Source: Brucella tritici (GTDB taxonomy: Bacteria > Pseudomonadota > Alphaproteobacteria > Rhizobiales > Rhizobiaceae). Taken from it: a DNA stretch of 64,000 nucleotides. The DNA lies in the NCBI RefSeq assembly GCF_008932295.1, contig NZ_WBWA01000009.1, positions 123,077 through 187,076 of the forward strand, read 5' to 3'. The position numbers were made by a program, and so were the translations under genes. The notes beneath the pieces are model-generated. The model was not told where the DNA came from and did not search any database. It saw nothing but the letters and a program-made list of their open reading frames with translations. The first letter of the stretch is position 1, and each line of letters opens with the position of its first letter. Below, one piece after another: positions 8,492-16,792 of the stretch.

Positions 8492-9030
8492 TCATTCTGG
8501 AAACGCCGCGCCTCATCATCCGGAACTGGGAGGATCGCGACCGCGACCTGTTCCATGTCATCAATTCCGATGAAGAGGTAATGCGTTTCTTTCCCTTTCG
8601 CAGGGACCGCTCGCAATCGGATGAACTGTTCAATCATCTCCAGAAGATGATTTCTGAAACAGGTCTCGGATTCTATGCGCTGGAGGAAAAAGAAGGGGGA
8701 CAGTGTATCGGCTTCGCCGGTCTCGCCCGCACCAGCCTCGAACCTTATCTTCAGGACGGTACTGTTGAAATCGGCTGGCGGTTGGCCACTCCCTTTTGGG
8801 GCAAGGGCTATGTAACCGAAGCGGGCAAAGCGCTGATCGAATATGCTTTCGGCACCCTTGGCCTCTCAGAAGTCGTTTCCTTCGCCGTTCATAACAACGA
8901 GCGGTCCACAGCCGTGATGCAGCGCATCGGCATGACCCGTGATCCCTCGAGCGATTTCGACCATCCCCGTGTGCCGGATGAAACTCCACATTTGAAGCTT
9001 CATTCCGTCTATCGCATTCAGGCAGACTGA
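8488..9030 (+). CDS. GNAT acetyltransferase, RimJ/RimL type
   Basis: A 180-residue N-acetyltransferase. It starts with LETPRLIIRNW, typical of the RimJ/RimL subgroup that acetylates protein N-termini or small molecules. The acetyl-CoA binding segment is around WGKGYVTEAGKALIEYAF. Its start overlaps the serB stop by four bases. Its 3' end overlaps that of the convergent flavoprotein gene by 13 bp. The acceptor substrate is unknown. Confidence 0.87.
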   Translation: MIILETPRLIIRNWEDRDRDLFHVINSDEEVMRFFPFRRDRSQSDELFNHLQKMISETGLGFYALEEKEGGQCIGFAGLARTSLEPYLQDGTVEIGWRLATPFWGKGYVTEAGKALIEYAFGTLGLSEVVSFAVHNNERSTAVMQRIGMTRDPSSDFDHPRVPDETPHLKLHSVYRIQAD

Positions 9031-10196
9031 CCAGCCACCCAGCCGGAAGACCATGCCCACTGGAAATTATAGCCGCCGAGCCACCCGGTAACATCGACCA
9101 CCTCGCCGATGAAAAACAGGCCGGGAACGGATTTGGCTTCCATGGTCTTGGAGTCGAGATCGCGCGTATCGACCCCTCCAAGCGTGACCTCCGCTGTACG
9201 GTAGCCTTCCGAACCGGCAGGTTTGATGTACCAGTCGTTTATCGCCGCCTCGACACGGCGGAACGTCTTGTCGGACATATCCGCCAGATGGCCGGTCGCA
9301 CCGATATCTTCGGCTATGGTCTGTGCAAGCTTTCTCGGAAGATAAAGCGCCAGTGCCGTTTGCAATGCCTGCTTGCCGTTCTGTTTGCGTTGCTCGCGCA
9401 GTGCTTCGAAAATGTCCGTTTCCGGCAGCATCGCAATGCGGATTTCATCGCCTTCCCGCCAGTAGGAAGAAATCTGCAAGATCGAAGGGCCGCTAATACC
9501 ACGATGCGTAAAAAGCATTGCCTCGGCAAATTTGGTTTTGCCACAGGAGACAACGGCATCGACGGCAATGCCGGCCAGCGGCTTCAGCCGTTCCAGTGTG
9601 TTGGGTTCAAATGTCAGCGGCACCAGCGCCGGTCGTGTTTCGACAATCCGCAATCCAAATTGTGTCGCGATATCGTAGCCGAAGCCTGTAGCTCCCATCT
9701 TCGGAATCGATTTCCCACCACAGGCCACGACCAGTGATCGACAGCGAACAGGTCCGTCCGACAGTTGAAGAGAAAAGCCTTCTGCGGATTTTTCGACCGC
9801 ACTCACACTACAGCCAAGCTTCAATCGCGCGCCATGGCGCTTCATTTCCCCCAGCAACGCTTCGATTATCTGCAACGCCGAACCGTCACAGAAGAGTTGG
9901 CCAAGCGTCTTCTCGTGATAAGCGATGCGGTGACGCTCCACGAGCGCGATGAAGTCGCGCTGCGTGTAGCGACTCATAGCCGAGATACAGAAATGCGGGT
10001 TCTGCGAGAGATAGTTCTTCGGGCTTGCATGAAGATTGGTGAAATTGCAGCGACCACCGCCCGATATGCGGATTTTCTCACCGGCTGCCTTGGCGTGATC
10101 CACGACCAGTACGGAACGCCCGCGTTTGGCCGCCTCGATGGCACACATCATGCCTGCCGCGCCAGCGCCTATGACCACAATATCGACTGTTTCCAA
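9018..10196 (-). CDS. BaiN/HI0933-type NAD(P)/FAD-dependent oxidoreductase
   Basis: A 392-residue flavoprotein of the HI0933 (BaiN/YhiN) family. The N-terminal Rossmann motif is VIGAGAAGMMCAIEAAKRG (about 7-25). It is followed by the family signature KIRISGGGRCNFTN and a C-terminal FAD segment FFIGEVVDVTGWLGGYNFQWAWSSG. Members are soluble; the physiological substrate is not established for most. It is monocistronic, convergent with the GNAT gene (13 bp overlap), and followed upstream by the degP terminator region. Confidence 0.9.
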   Translation of the reverse strand: METVDIVVIGAGAAGMMCAIEAAKRGRSVLVVDHAKAAGEKIRISGGGRCNFTNLHASPKNYLSQNPHFCISAMSRYTQRDFIALVERHRIAYHEKTLGQLFCDGSALQIIEALLGEMKRHGARLKLGCSVSAVEKSAEGFSLQLSDGPVRCRSLVVACGGKSIPKMGATGFGYDIATQFGLRIVETRPALVPLTFEPNTLERLKPLAGIAVDAVVSCGKTKFAEAMLFTHRGISGPSILQISSYWREGDEIRIAMLPETDIFEALREQRKQNGKQALQTALALYLPRKLAQTIAEDIGATGHLADMSDKTFRRVEAAINDWYIKPAGSEGYRTAEVTLGGVDTRDLDSKTMEAKSVPGLFFIGEVVDVTGWLGGYNFQWAWSSGWVAGQSA

Positions 10197-10337
10197 CTCA
10201 CCCTACTCCGAATGGCGCCGGTCCATAGCACACCGGAAGCGAATGAAACAGAAGGCTCTGCAATTTCGAACGACGAATGAGGAGCACTCGAATCTCTTTG
10301 TGCGGTTCCGACGCCAAGTGATTCAAACCGCAAAACA

Positions 10338-10371
10338 AAACGGCATTGCAGATTTCCCCGCAATGCCGTTT
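10338..10371 (-). terminator. Rho-independent terminator of degP
   Basis: Perfect 11-bp stem AACGGCATTGC / GCAATGCCGTT with a 10-base loop. On the minus strand it is followed by TTTGTTTTG. It lies 22 bp past the degP stop codon. Confidence 0.85.
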
Positions 10372-10393
10372 CAGCAGTACACTCAATTGAAGA

Positions 10394-11956
10394 TCAGTTG
10401 ATCCGGACAGTCACGAAACGCAGTTCTCCCGAACGCGAGGCCAGCATCATAAGCGCGTTCTTGCGTCCTTCGCGGCGCAGCGCATCAATACGCTTTTTCA
10501 CGTCCTCGGGGGTCTTCACATTCACCTGTCCGATATCGACGATAACATCGCCGGTTTCGATACGTTTCTCACCTGCGGCTGAGCCAGGGGAAACGTACAG
10601 GACCGCAACACCTTCCACATCTTCCGCAATGCCAAATTCCCCGCGAACATCGTCATTCAGTTCGCTGAGCTTCATTCCAAGCACGCTCGGGGCAGCATCG
10701 CTTTTCTGCTCCTTTTTCGGCGTATCCGGTGTTACCGAGCCTTCATCACCGCCCTCGCCTTCCGGCAGGGGAGCCTGATCTTCCGTCGCAGCTTCGGTGC
10801 TCTTGTCGTCCTCGACCAGACGCCCGAGCTTGACCTTCACGGTCTTTTCCTCGCCTTGGCGAACCACAACGATCTCGACTTCCTTGCCGACCGGGGTTTC
10901 AGCAACCAGTCGCGGCAGATCGCGGGCAGTATCGACCGGCTTGCCTTCATAGCGGATCACGACATCACCAGCCTCGATCGCCTTGTTGTCGACGCCGGAA
11001 TTTTCGATCAGCCCGGCAATCAGTGCACCCTTGGTTTCCTTCAGCCCCAAGCTCTGAGCGATATCTTCAGTTACAGGCTGGATACGTACGCCAAGCCAGC
11101 CGCGACGAACTTCGCCAAATTCCTTGAGCTGATCGATAACACCCACAGCCATCTCGGCAGGGATGGCGAATCCGATACCGATGGAACCGCCGGAGGGTGA
11201 GATGATCGCCGTGTTGATGCCGATCACCTTGCCGTCCATGTCAAACAGCGGGCCACCCGAATTGCCTCGGTTGATGGCCGCATCGGTCTGGATGAAGTCA
11301 TCATAGGGACCGGAATTGATGTCGCGCTTGCGGGCCGAGATAATGCCAGCCGTTACCGTACCGCCGAGACCGAACGGGTTGCCAATCGCAAGGACCCAAT
11401 CGCCGATGCGTGCCTTTTCTGAATTACCGAACTCCACGGCCTTCAGCTTGTGCTTGGATGGGTCAACTTTGAGAATTGCCAGATCGGTCTTGATGTCTTT
11501 TCCGACCAGTTCCGCTTTCAGCTTGGAACCATCGTTGAAATTGACTTCAATCTCATCTGCATCGGCAATGACGTGATTATTCGTGACGATGAAGCCCTTT
11601 TCGGCGTCGATGACGAAGCCGGAACCAAGCGACTGGACCTTGCGCGATTCGTCGCCCTGCGCACCGCCCTTGTCGCCGAAGAAATCCTTGAAGTATTCCT
11701 GGAATGGAGAGCCTTCCGGCACCTGCGGCATTGGAACCGCACCGTCACTTTCGCCATCTTCTTTGACGGTCTGCGAGGTCGAGATATTCACGACCGCATC
11801 CAGCAGCCCTTCGGCCAGATCGGCGACGGAAGCCGGCCCCTGAGCCGCGATTGCCGGAGGCGTTCCTATCGAAAGAGTGCCAGCGACGGTCATCGCCCCC
11901 AATGCCACGGTTGCGAAAAGGGTGCGAGCAAATCCCGCCTTTGGTGCAATTGCCAT
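10394..11956 (-). CDS. degP: Periplasmic Do/DegP-like serine protease
   Basis: HtrA-family protease/chaperone for misfolded envelope proteins. From the chosen ATG it has 520 residues. An N-terminal signal peptide (hydrophobic stretch about 15-30, cleavage probably after AIAA) is followed by a trypsin-like domain with triad H128, D158 and S233 (in GNSGGP), then two PDZ domains. The linker between the PDZ domains is long and rich in E, P and D (about 400-440). The ATG at 11956 has GGAG nine bases upstream; another ATG 27 bases earlier lacks a binding site. It ends the hflK-hflC-DUF2065-degP gene group, after a 135-bp gap that may hold a stress promoter. Confidence 0.93.
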   Translation of the reverse strand: MAIAPKAGFARTLFATVALGAMTVAGTLSIGTPPAIAAQGPASVADLAEGLLDAVVNISTSQTVKEDGESDGAVPMPQVPEGSPFQEYFKDFFGDKGGAQGDESRKVQSLGSGFVIDAEKGFIVTNNHVIADADEIEVNFNDGSKLKAELVGKDIKTDLAILKVDPSKHKLKAVEFGNSEKARIGDWVLAIGNPFGLGGTVTAGIISARKRDINSGPYDDFIQTDAAINRGNSGGPLFDMDGKVIGINTAIISPSGGSIGIGFAIPAEMAVGVIDQLKEFGEVRRGWLGVRIQPVTEDIAQSLGLKETKGALIAGLIENSGVDNKAIEAGDVVIRYEGKPVDTARDLPRLVAETPVGKEVEIVVVRQGEEKTVKVKLGRLVEDDKSTEAATEDQAPLPEGEGGDEGSVTPDTPKKEQKSDAAPSVLGMKLSELNDDVRGEFGIAEDVEGVAVLYVSPGSAAGEKRIETGDVIVDIGQVNVKTPEDVKKRIDALRREGRKNALMMLASRSGELRFVTVRIN

Positions 11957-12091
11957 GAAGCCCTGCTCCGTTCCTGTCTGCATGCAGTCGTTTGATTAGC
12001 GATAGATGTACTAAGGCTTGATCGCTGCAAAATACGGCCTGTTTACGGCCCCGCATAGACTACAGACGATAAATAACGGAAGGAAAGCGGC

Positions 12092-12277
12092 TTATCCCCT
12101 GACAAGCCAGACAATGCCGACGCCGATTGCAAGGGCTGCAATCCCGGCAATGCGCAACATATTCTCCGGCGTCTCACTCGCTTCACGAGCGAGCTTCTTC
12201 GCCAAAGAAGGAAAGCCGCCGTAGAGCAGCCCTTCGAGAACGAAGAGAAGACCTACGGCGGCTAGAAAATCGCTCAT
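12092..12277 (-). CDS. DUF2065 (YjeT-like) small membrane protein
   Basis: A 61-residue protein with two hydrophobic helices (about 4-20 and 41-58) around a basic loop. This is the DUF2065 family, which in many proteobacteria directly follows hflC (YjeT in E. coli). The start is 18 bp after the hflC stop codon, so it is almost certainly in the hflKC operon. Function unknown; the conserved position suggests work with the HflKC-FtsH complex. Confidence 0.85.
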   Translation of the reverse strand: MSDFLAAVGLLFVLEGLLYGGFPSLAKKLAREASETPENMLRIAGIAALAIGVGIVWLVRG

Positions 12278-12295
12278 GAGCGTTTGACCCGGTTG

Positions 12296-13198
12296 TTACT
12301 GGGCAGGCGTTGCCAGCTTGCCGCCAGCATCACGGAAGAACTTGAAGAACTCCGAATCCGGCGAGAGAACCAGCGTTGTATCCGGTGTCTCAAGCGCTTC
12401 ACGATAAGCGGACATCGACCGGTAGAAGGCGAAGAAGCCTGGATCCTTGCCTGCGGAGCCTGCGAATATCTCACTGCGCTGCGCATCGCCTTCACCGCGA
12501 AGGATTTCCGATTCCTTGCGTGCTTCCGCGATCGTTTCGACGACCTGACGATCGGCAACAGCGCGGATACGCTGAGCAGCTTCACGGCCACGGGCCCGCA
12601 GGCGCTCCGCTTCGGCAAGACGCTCCGCCTTCATGCGGTCATAGGTCTGCTGAGAAACTTCAGCCGTCAGATCGGTACGACGGATGCGCACATCAGCGAT
12701 GGTCAAGCCAAGCGACGTCGCATCGGGACGAAGCTGGTCGCGCACTTCGCGCATCATGTCGCCACGCTCTTCCGAAAGTGCCGCTTCGAAACCGCGCTGG
12801 CCGTAAACACTACGCAATGCAGCATCGAGACGGGTACGAAGACGCTGCTCGGCAAGCAGCGTGCTGCCCGAAACGGTTTCACGGAACTTGCGCGCATCGG
12901 TGATGCGATAGACGAGGAACGCATCGACGTCATAGAACTTGCCGCCCGAAACCTGAACGCGGATATCGTCCAGATCGAAGCGCAGCAGACGGTCATCGAT
13001 CAGCTGCACCGTGTCTGCGTCGAGGAAACCAAAAGGCAGTTTGAAATAGATGCCCGGTTCCGTCTTCACATCAACGATCTGACCGAAACGAAGCACGATG
13101 GCCTGCTGACGCTCAGATACGATGAAAGTAGCGGAGTAGATCAGGAAAGCGATGACGGCGATAATACCGCCAATGATTGGGAGCCTGTTCTGGGCCAT
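12296..13198 (-). CDS. hflC: FtsH protease modulator HflC
   Basis: SPFH/prohibitin-domain protein of 300 residues with one N-terminal membrane anchor (about 8-25). With HflK it forms the large periplasm-facing cage that encloses and modulates the membrane AAA protease FtsH. The SPFH domain runs about 25-190, followed by an alanine/glutamate/arginine-rich coiled coil (RLAEAERLRARGREAAQR). The start codon overlaps the hflK stop by one base, so the two are translationally coupled. Confidence 0.95.
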   Translation of the reverse strand: MAQNRLPIIGGIIAVIAFLIYSATFIVSERQQAIVLRFGQIVDVKTEPGIYFKLPFGFLDADTVQLIDDRLLRFDLDDIRVQVSGGKFYDVDAFLVYRITDARKFRETVSGSTLLAEQRLRTRLDAALRSVYGQRGFEAALSEERGDMMREVRDQLRPDATSLGLTIADVRIRRTDLTAEVSQQTYDRMKAERLAEAERLRARGREAAQRIRAVADRQVVETIAEARKESEILRGEGDAQRSEIFAGSAGKDPGFFAFYRSMSAYREALETPDTTLVLSPDSEFFKFFRDAGGKLATPAQ

Positions 13199-14361
13199 TA
13201 CTGGTTACCTCCGCTCGGGGTCGTCGTGGTCGCATTCACGCCAGACCGTGCATCTGGGCGTGGCTGCTGGCGCATGAGTTCGTTCAGCGGCAGATAAGGC
13301 ACGACATCCTTTCCAGGTTCGACGATAACTTTCTTGGTGCTCTTCAGCACCTGTTCCATGGTTTCGAGGAACAAACGGTTGCGCGTCACTTCCGGCGCCT
13401 TCTGGTATTCACCCAGAACGGAGCTGAAACGCTGAGCCTCACCTTCCGCGTCCTGAACGACACGGTTTTTGTAGGCGGCGGCCTCTTCGCGAAGCTGTGC
13501 TGCTTCACCGCGAGCCTGACCGAGCTTCTGGTTCGAATACTGGTTCGATTCTTCTACGAAACGGTCTTCATCCTGTTCAGCACGCTGCACTTCATCAAAG
13601 GCATCAGCCACTTCACGCGGTGGCGCTGCATCTTCGATGGAAACGGCATTGATCTGGATACCGGCCTTGTAAGTATCGAGCGTCTGCTGAACGATGTCGC
13701 GAACGCTGGATGCGATTGCAGAACGGTTGTCACGGAAAACGTCCTGAGCCGGACGGCGACCGACGATCTCACGGATTGCGCTTTCAGAAACCTGCTGCAC
13801 CATTGCATCCGGATTATCGACGTTAAACAGATACGCCTGCGGATCGGAAACGCGATAGAGAACCGAGAACTGAACGTTGACGATGTTCTGGTCGCCCGTC
13901 AGCATCAAGCCCTGCGTGGCACTCCGGTTGCCCTGACCACCGATATTAATCTGCTTTTCGACGATCTGTGCCTTTTCATAGGTTTCGATTGGCCACCAAT
14001 GGAAATGCAGGCCCGGCTCGGACACTTCTTCCTTCGGCTTGCCAAAGCGCAGTTCGACGGCGAGTTCGTCCGGCTGCACGGTATAGATCGACTGGAAGAG
14101 CCAGAAGCCGACGACTGCCGCGCCAATAAGGAAAAGAACGCCGCGATTGCTGCCGCCCTTGCCACCACCACCGGGGAAGACCTGCTTCAGACGATCTTGT
14201 CCTTTACGCAGAATATCTTCGAGATCAGGTGGTGTGTTCGGGCCGCCGCCGCGTGGGCCCTTCGGTCCTTGTCCCCAGGGGCCGCCATTATTGTTGTTAT
14301 TGTTATTATCGCCGCCGCCGCCCCATGGGCCGCCGCCACCATTCTGATTACTCCAGGGCAT
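13198..14361 (-). CDS. hflK: FtsH protease modulator HflK
   Basis: Partner of HflC, 387 residues from the ATG at 14361. The first 45 residues are a Gly/Asn/Pro-rich low-complexity tail (PWSNQNGGGG, runs of N and G), followed by a transmembrane helix near residue 100 (GVLFLIGAAVVGFWLF), the SPFH domain and a C-terminal coiled coil. GAGAGG lies five bases before this ATG; a GTG six bases earlier is less likely. The Gly/Asn-rich tail is a usual feature of HflK. It stands 126 bp after folA on the same strand. Confidence 0.95.
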   Translation of the reverse strand: MPWSNQNGGGGPWGGGGDNNNNNNNGGPWGQGPKGPRGGGPNTPPDLEDILRKGQDRLKQVFPGGGGKGGSNRGVLFLIGAAVVGFWLFQSIYTVQPDELAVELRFGKPKEEVSEPGLHFHWWPIETYEKAQIVEKQINIGGQGNRSATQGLMLTGDQNIVNVQFSVLYRVSDPQAYLFNVDNPDAMVQQVSESAIREIVGRRPAQDVFRDNRSAIASSVRDIVQQTLDTYKAGIQINAVSIEDAAPPREVADAFDEVQRAEQDEDRFVEESNQYSNQKLGQARGEAAQLREEAAAYKNRVVQDAEGEAQRFSSVLGEYQKAPEVTRNRLFLETMEQVLKSTKKVIVEPGKDVVPYLPLNELMRQQPRPDARSGVNATTTTPSGGNQ

Positions 14362-14487
14362 CCTCACCTCTCGTCCAGGCGACGGGAAAGCGAGCTGCCC
14401 ACTCCCGTCATCAACTAATGTTTCCGTTTTATAGGCATCGGGAGGTCCGCTTTCAACGCGAAGACGACAAAATTCGTGAACTATGCT

Positions 14488-15012
14488 TTACACAGCACGT
14501 TTTTCGTACACGAAATAGCGCGTTGGGTGACTATCCTTGTCACCGGCGGGCACATCCTCCTGCGAAATGACGCGCCAGATTTGCGGATCGATTTCCGGAA
14601 AATGTGTATCTCCGTCGATCTCAGCCAGAACGCGAGTCAGATGAATGCGGCCCGCAAGAGGCAAGGCCTGCGCATAGATCTTTCCGCCGCCAATAACGCA
14701 AACCTCTCCGACACCCAAGTCAAAAGCCAGCTTCTGTCCGAGTGCAATTGCCTCTTCGAGAGAACCGACAATGCTCGCGCCTTCAGCTTGAAATCCCTTA
14801 TCCCTCGTCACCACAATATTGGGTCGTCCCGGCAAGGGACGTCCGATGGATTCCCAAGTCCGTCGCCCCATGATAACCGGCTTGCCGAGTGTCAGGGCCT
14901 TGAAACGCTTGAGATCAGTCGAGAGACGCCATGGCATATCGTTGTCACGCCCGATGACACCGTTTTCGGCGGCAGCAACAATGATCGAAACTATCGGCCG
15001 ACTAGAGGACAT
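14488..15012 (-). CDS. folA: Dihydrofolate reductase
   Basis: Reduces dihydrofolate to tetrahydrofolate with NADPH and is the target of trimethoprim. It has 174 residues. The N-terminal strand IVAAAENGVIGRDNDMPW holds the catalytic acid D33 just after it (LSTDLK), then PVIMGRRTWESIGRPLPGR. It follows thyA by 8 bp, the usual pairing, since ThyA produces the dihydrofolate that FolA recycles. Confidence 0.96.
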   Translation of the reverse strand: MSSSRPIVSIIVAAAENGVIGRDNDMPWRLSTDLKRFKALTLGKPVIMGRRTWESIGRPLPGRPNIVVTRDKGFQAEGASIVGSLEEAIALGQKLAFDLGVGEVCVIGGGKIYAQALPLAGRIHLTRVLAEIDGDTHFPEIDPQIWRVISQEDVPAGDKDSHPTRYFVYEKRAV

Positions 15013-15020
15013 AGTGCACC

Positions 15021-15815
15021 TCAGACCGCAATCGGGGCTTTGATCGTCGGGTCAGCTTCGTAACCTTCAAGCTGGAAATCCTCGAAACGGAAGGCAAATA
15101 GATCCTTCACTTCTGGATTGATCCACATGGTCGGCAATTTCTTTGGCGTCCGGCTAAGCTGCAAATGCGCCTGCTCGAAATGATTGGCGTAAATATGCGC
15201 ATCACCCAGCGTATGAATAAATTCTCCCGGCTTCAGCCCGGCGACCTGCGCGATCATCATCGTCAACAACGCATAGGAAGCGATATTGAACGGCACGCCC
15301 AGAAAAATATCCGCCGAACGCTGATAAAGCTGGCAGGAGAGCTTTCCGTCCGCGACATAAAACTGGAAAAGACAGTGACATGGCGGCAGGGCCATTTCAT
15401 CGACCAGCGCGGGGTTCCACGCCGATACGATCAAGCGCCGCGAATTGGGATTTCCATGCAGCATCTTCAGGAGATTCGCGATCTGATCGATGTGCCGGCC
15501 ATCTGGCGCTGGCCAAGAGCGCCACTGATAACCATAAACTGGCCCGAGGTCGCCATTCTCGTCTGCCCATTCATCCCAGATCGATACGCCATTTTCTTTC
15601 AGATAGGCGATATTCGTATCGCCTTTCAGAAACCAGAGCAGCTCATGGATGATCGAGCGGAGATGCAGCTTCTTGGTCGTCAGAACCGGGAAGCCTTCTT
15701 CAAGATTGAAGCGCATCTGATAGCCGAAAACCGACCGCGTGCCAGTGCCTGTACGGTCGCCACGGTCCACGCCGTTATCCAGCACATGTTGAAGAAGATC
15801 GAGATAGGTGCGCAT
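15021..15815 (-). CDS. thyA: Thymidylate synthase
   Basis: Methylates dUMP to dTMP using methylene-tetrahydrofolate. It has 264 residues from the ATG at 15815, the same length as E. coli ThyA, with catalytic C146 in [11 protein letters not shown] and the GTGTRSVFG phosphate-binding segment near the N-terminus. The frame is open 99 bases further upstream but that part spans a terminator and is not family-like. First gene of a thyA-folA pair that may run on into hflKC. Confidence 0.97.
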   Translation of the reverse strand: MRTYLDLLQHVLDNGVDRGDRTGTGTRSVFGYQMRFNLEEGFPVLTTKKLHLRSIIHELLWFLKGDTNIAYLKENGVSIWDEWADENGDLGPVYGYQWRSWPAPDGRHIDQIANLLKMLHGNPNSRRLIVSAWNPALVDEMALPPCHCLFQFYVADGKLSCQLYQRSADIFLGVPFNIASYALLTMMIAQVAGLKPGEFIHTLGDAHIYANHFEQAHLQLSRTPKKLPTMWINPEVKDLFAFRFEDFQLEGYEADPTIKAPIAV

Positions 15816-15856
15816 GGGGATTATCCGGAACCGATTCGTTTTGAAACCACTATAAA

Positions 15857-15884
15857 GAAAAAACCCCGGTGTGAGACACCGGGG
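15857..15884 (-). terminator. Rho-independent terminator of the DUF2853 gene
   Basis: Stem CCCCGGTGT / ACACCGGGG with a three-base loop; on the minus strand it is followed by TTTTTTC. It lies between the DUF2853 stop codon and thyA. Confidence 0.9.
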
Positions 15885-15910
15885 CTTCGGATTCACGAGA
15901 TCGCTGTGGA

Positions 15911-16222
15911 TCAAAGGTCGCCGAGTTTTCCGAGCTGCTTTGCAACCAGATAATAGAAGGTGACGCGATTTTTGTTGCGGTCGCCCTTCATGACTTCTGC
16001 AACATGCGCAACCACCTCATCGCCCTTGGCTTCGTCATTGAGGCCAAGTTTCTTGGCAACCCAATTGGTGCGGACACGCTTCATTTCTTCCGGGTCCGTT
16101 GCCGAAACGAGCGAGGAGTCGCGATTGCGCAACGCAATACCCAGATGCTTGACGATCTTGTCGACTACAGCTTCATCGGCACCGGCATCGTAGCGACGGA
16201 CATCCGCGAGATATTCACTCAT
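15911..16222 (-). CDS. DUF2853 family protein
   Basis: A small soluble 103-residue protein, [12 protein letters not shown] at the start, that matches the DUF2853 family as I remember it (about 100 residues, all-alpha, function unknown). The longer frame upstream (to 16387) lacks family character, and the ATG at 16222 gives the expected N-terminus. It has its own terminator and is transcribed away from ssrA. Confidence 0.82.
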   Translation of the reverse strand: MSEYLADVRRYDAGADEAVVDKIVKHLGIALRNRDSSLVSATDPEEMKRVRTNWVAKKLGLNDEAKGDEVVAHVAEVMKGDRNKNRVTFYYLVAKQLGKLGDL

Positions 16223-16411
16223 ATATCCACTCTCCTTCGAATGGGGTACATCACCCCGTTTCAGCCACGGAATCCGGCTATATAAGAATTTACTTGCCGA
16301 CCCCGATATGTTGCGAGGATTGACCAGCAAATGCAGGCTGTCAATGAAAAATGAACGCAAGGTCAGGTTGTCGAGGTCTTCAGGCAAAACCCGTTAAAAA
16401 CTGCGCACCCT

Positions 16412-16440
16412 CTTCCAATCCCGATCAACCGCGCCTATAT
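16412..16440 (+). promoter_or_regulatory. Possible ssrA promoter
   Basis: CTATAT at 16435-16440 matches the rhizobial sigma-70 -10 form. Seventeen bases upstream is CTTCCA, which matches only the first part of the CTTGAC -35. The transcript would start within a few bases of the first tmRNA hairpin. Confidence 0.4.
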
Positions 16441-16446
16441 ACGGCG

Positions 16447-16785
16447 TGTCGGCGCAAGCCGACTATGGTGATAAACGGACGGTGTAATAAACCCATTGGA
16501 CCCGGGGGCGGTACCCGGCGCCTCCACCAGAATACAGATCAGCCTATCGGTTTGTATTGTGGCGGGGGCGAAACAGGATCGACAAGGGTGTAAAGATCGC
16601 TCTTTTACTCGGCATGATACCACCGTTATCGGGTCAATTGAGTAGTTGCAAATGACAACAAAGCTCAGGGTTATGCTCTCGCTGCCTAATGGCGGTGCGG
16701 GAAACCCACTCTAAAGTCCTTAGGGTTAGCCCCTTAAGGCGGGGTTCGGAGGCACCTGGCAACAGAAGCCTCCACTTTCCCTTTT
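16447..16785 (+). ncRNA. ssrA: Circularly permuted two-piece tmRNA
   Basis: It frees stalled ribosomes and tags the unfinished protein for proteolysis. The gene is permuted as in other alphaproteobacteria: the acceptor piece comes first (about 16447-16529, ending in the encoded CCA), then a loop hairpin to be removed (about 16530-16563), then the coding piece starting GGGGGCG at 16564. The acceptor stem pairs GGGGGCG with CGCCTCC, and the third pair is the G-U that alanyl-tRNA synthetase needs. The tag frame at 16648-16689 encodes ANDNKAQGYALAA then TAA. The 5' and 3' limits are estimates. The 3' hairpin abuts the convergent exporter gene. Confidence 0.95.
16748..16785 (+). terminator. 3' hairpin/terminator of ssrA
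   Basis: GGAGGC and GCCTCC form a 6-bp stem around a 14-base loop, followed by a pyrimidine-rich ACTTTCCCTTTTCC. It may serve both as the end of the tmRNA transcript and as part of the mature coding piece. Confidence 0.55.
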
Positions 16786-16792
16786 CCAAAAC

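Noticed and set aside
12284..14418. Two long plus-strand frames opposite hflC and hflK
   Set aside because: Pure antisense shadows of well-conserved genes; no binding site or protein-like pattern.
16447..16529. Possible tRNA gene ending in CCA
   Set aside because: It lacks an anticodon arm and pairs through its acceptor stem with the tag-coding piece downstream; it is the tmRNA acceptor piece.
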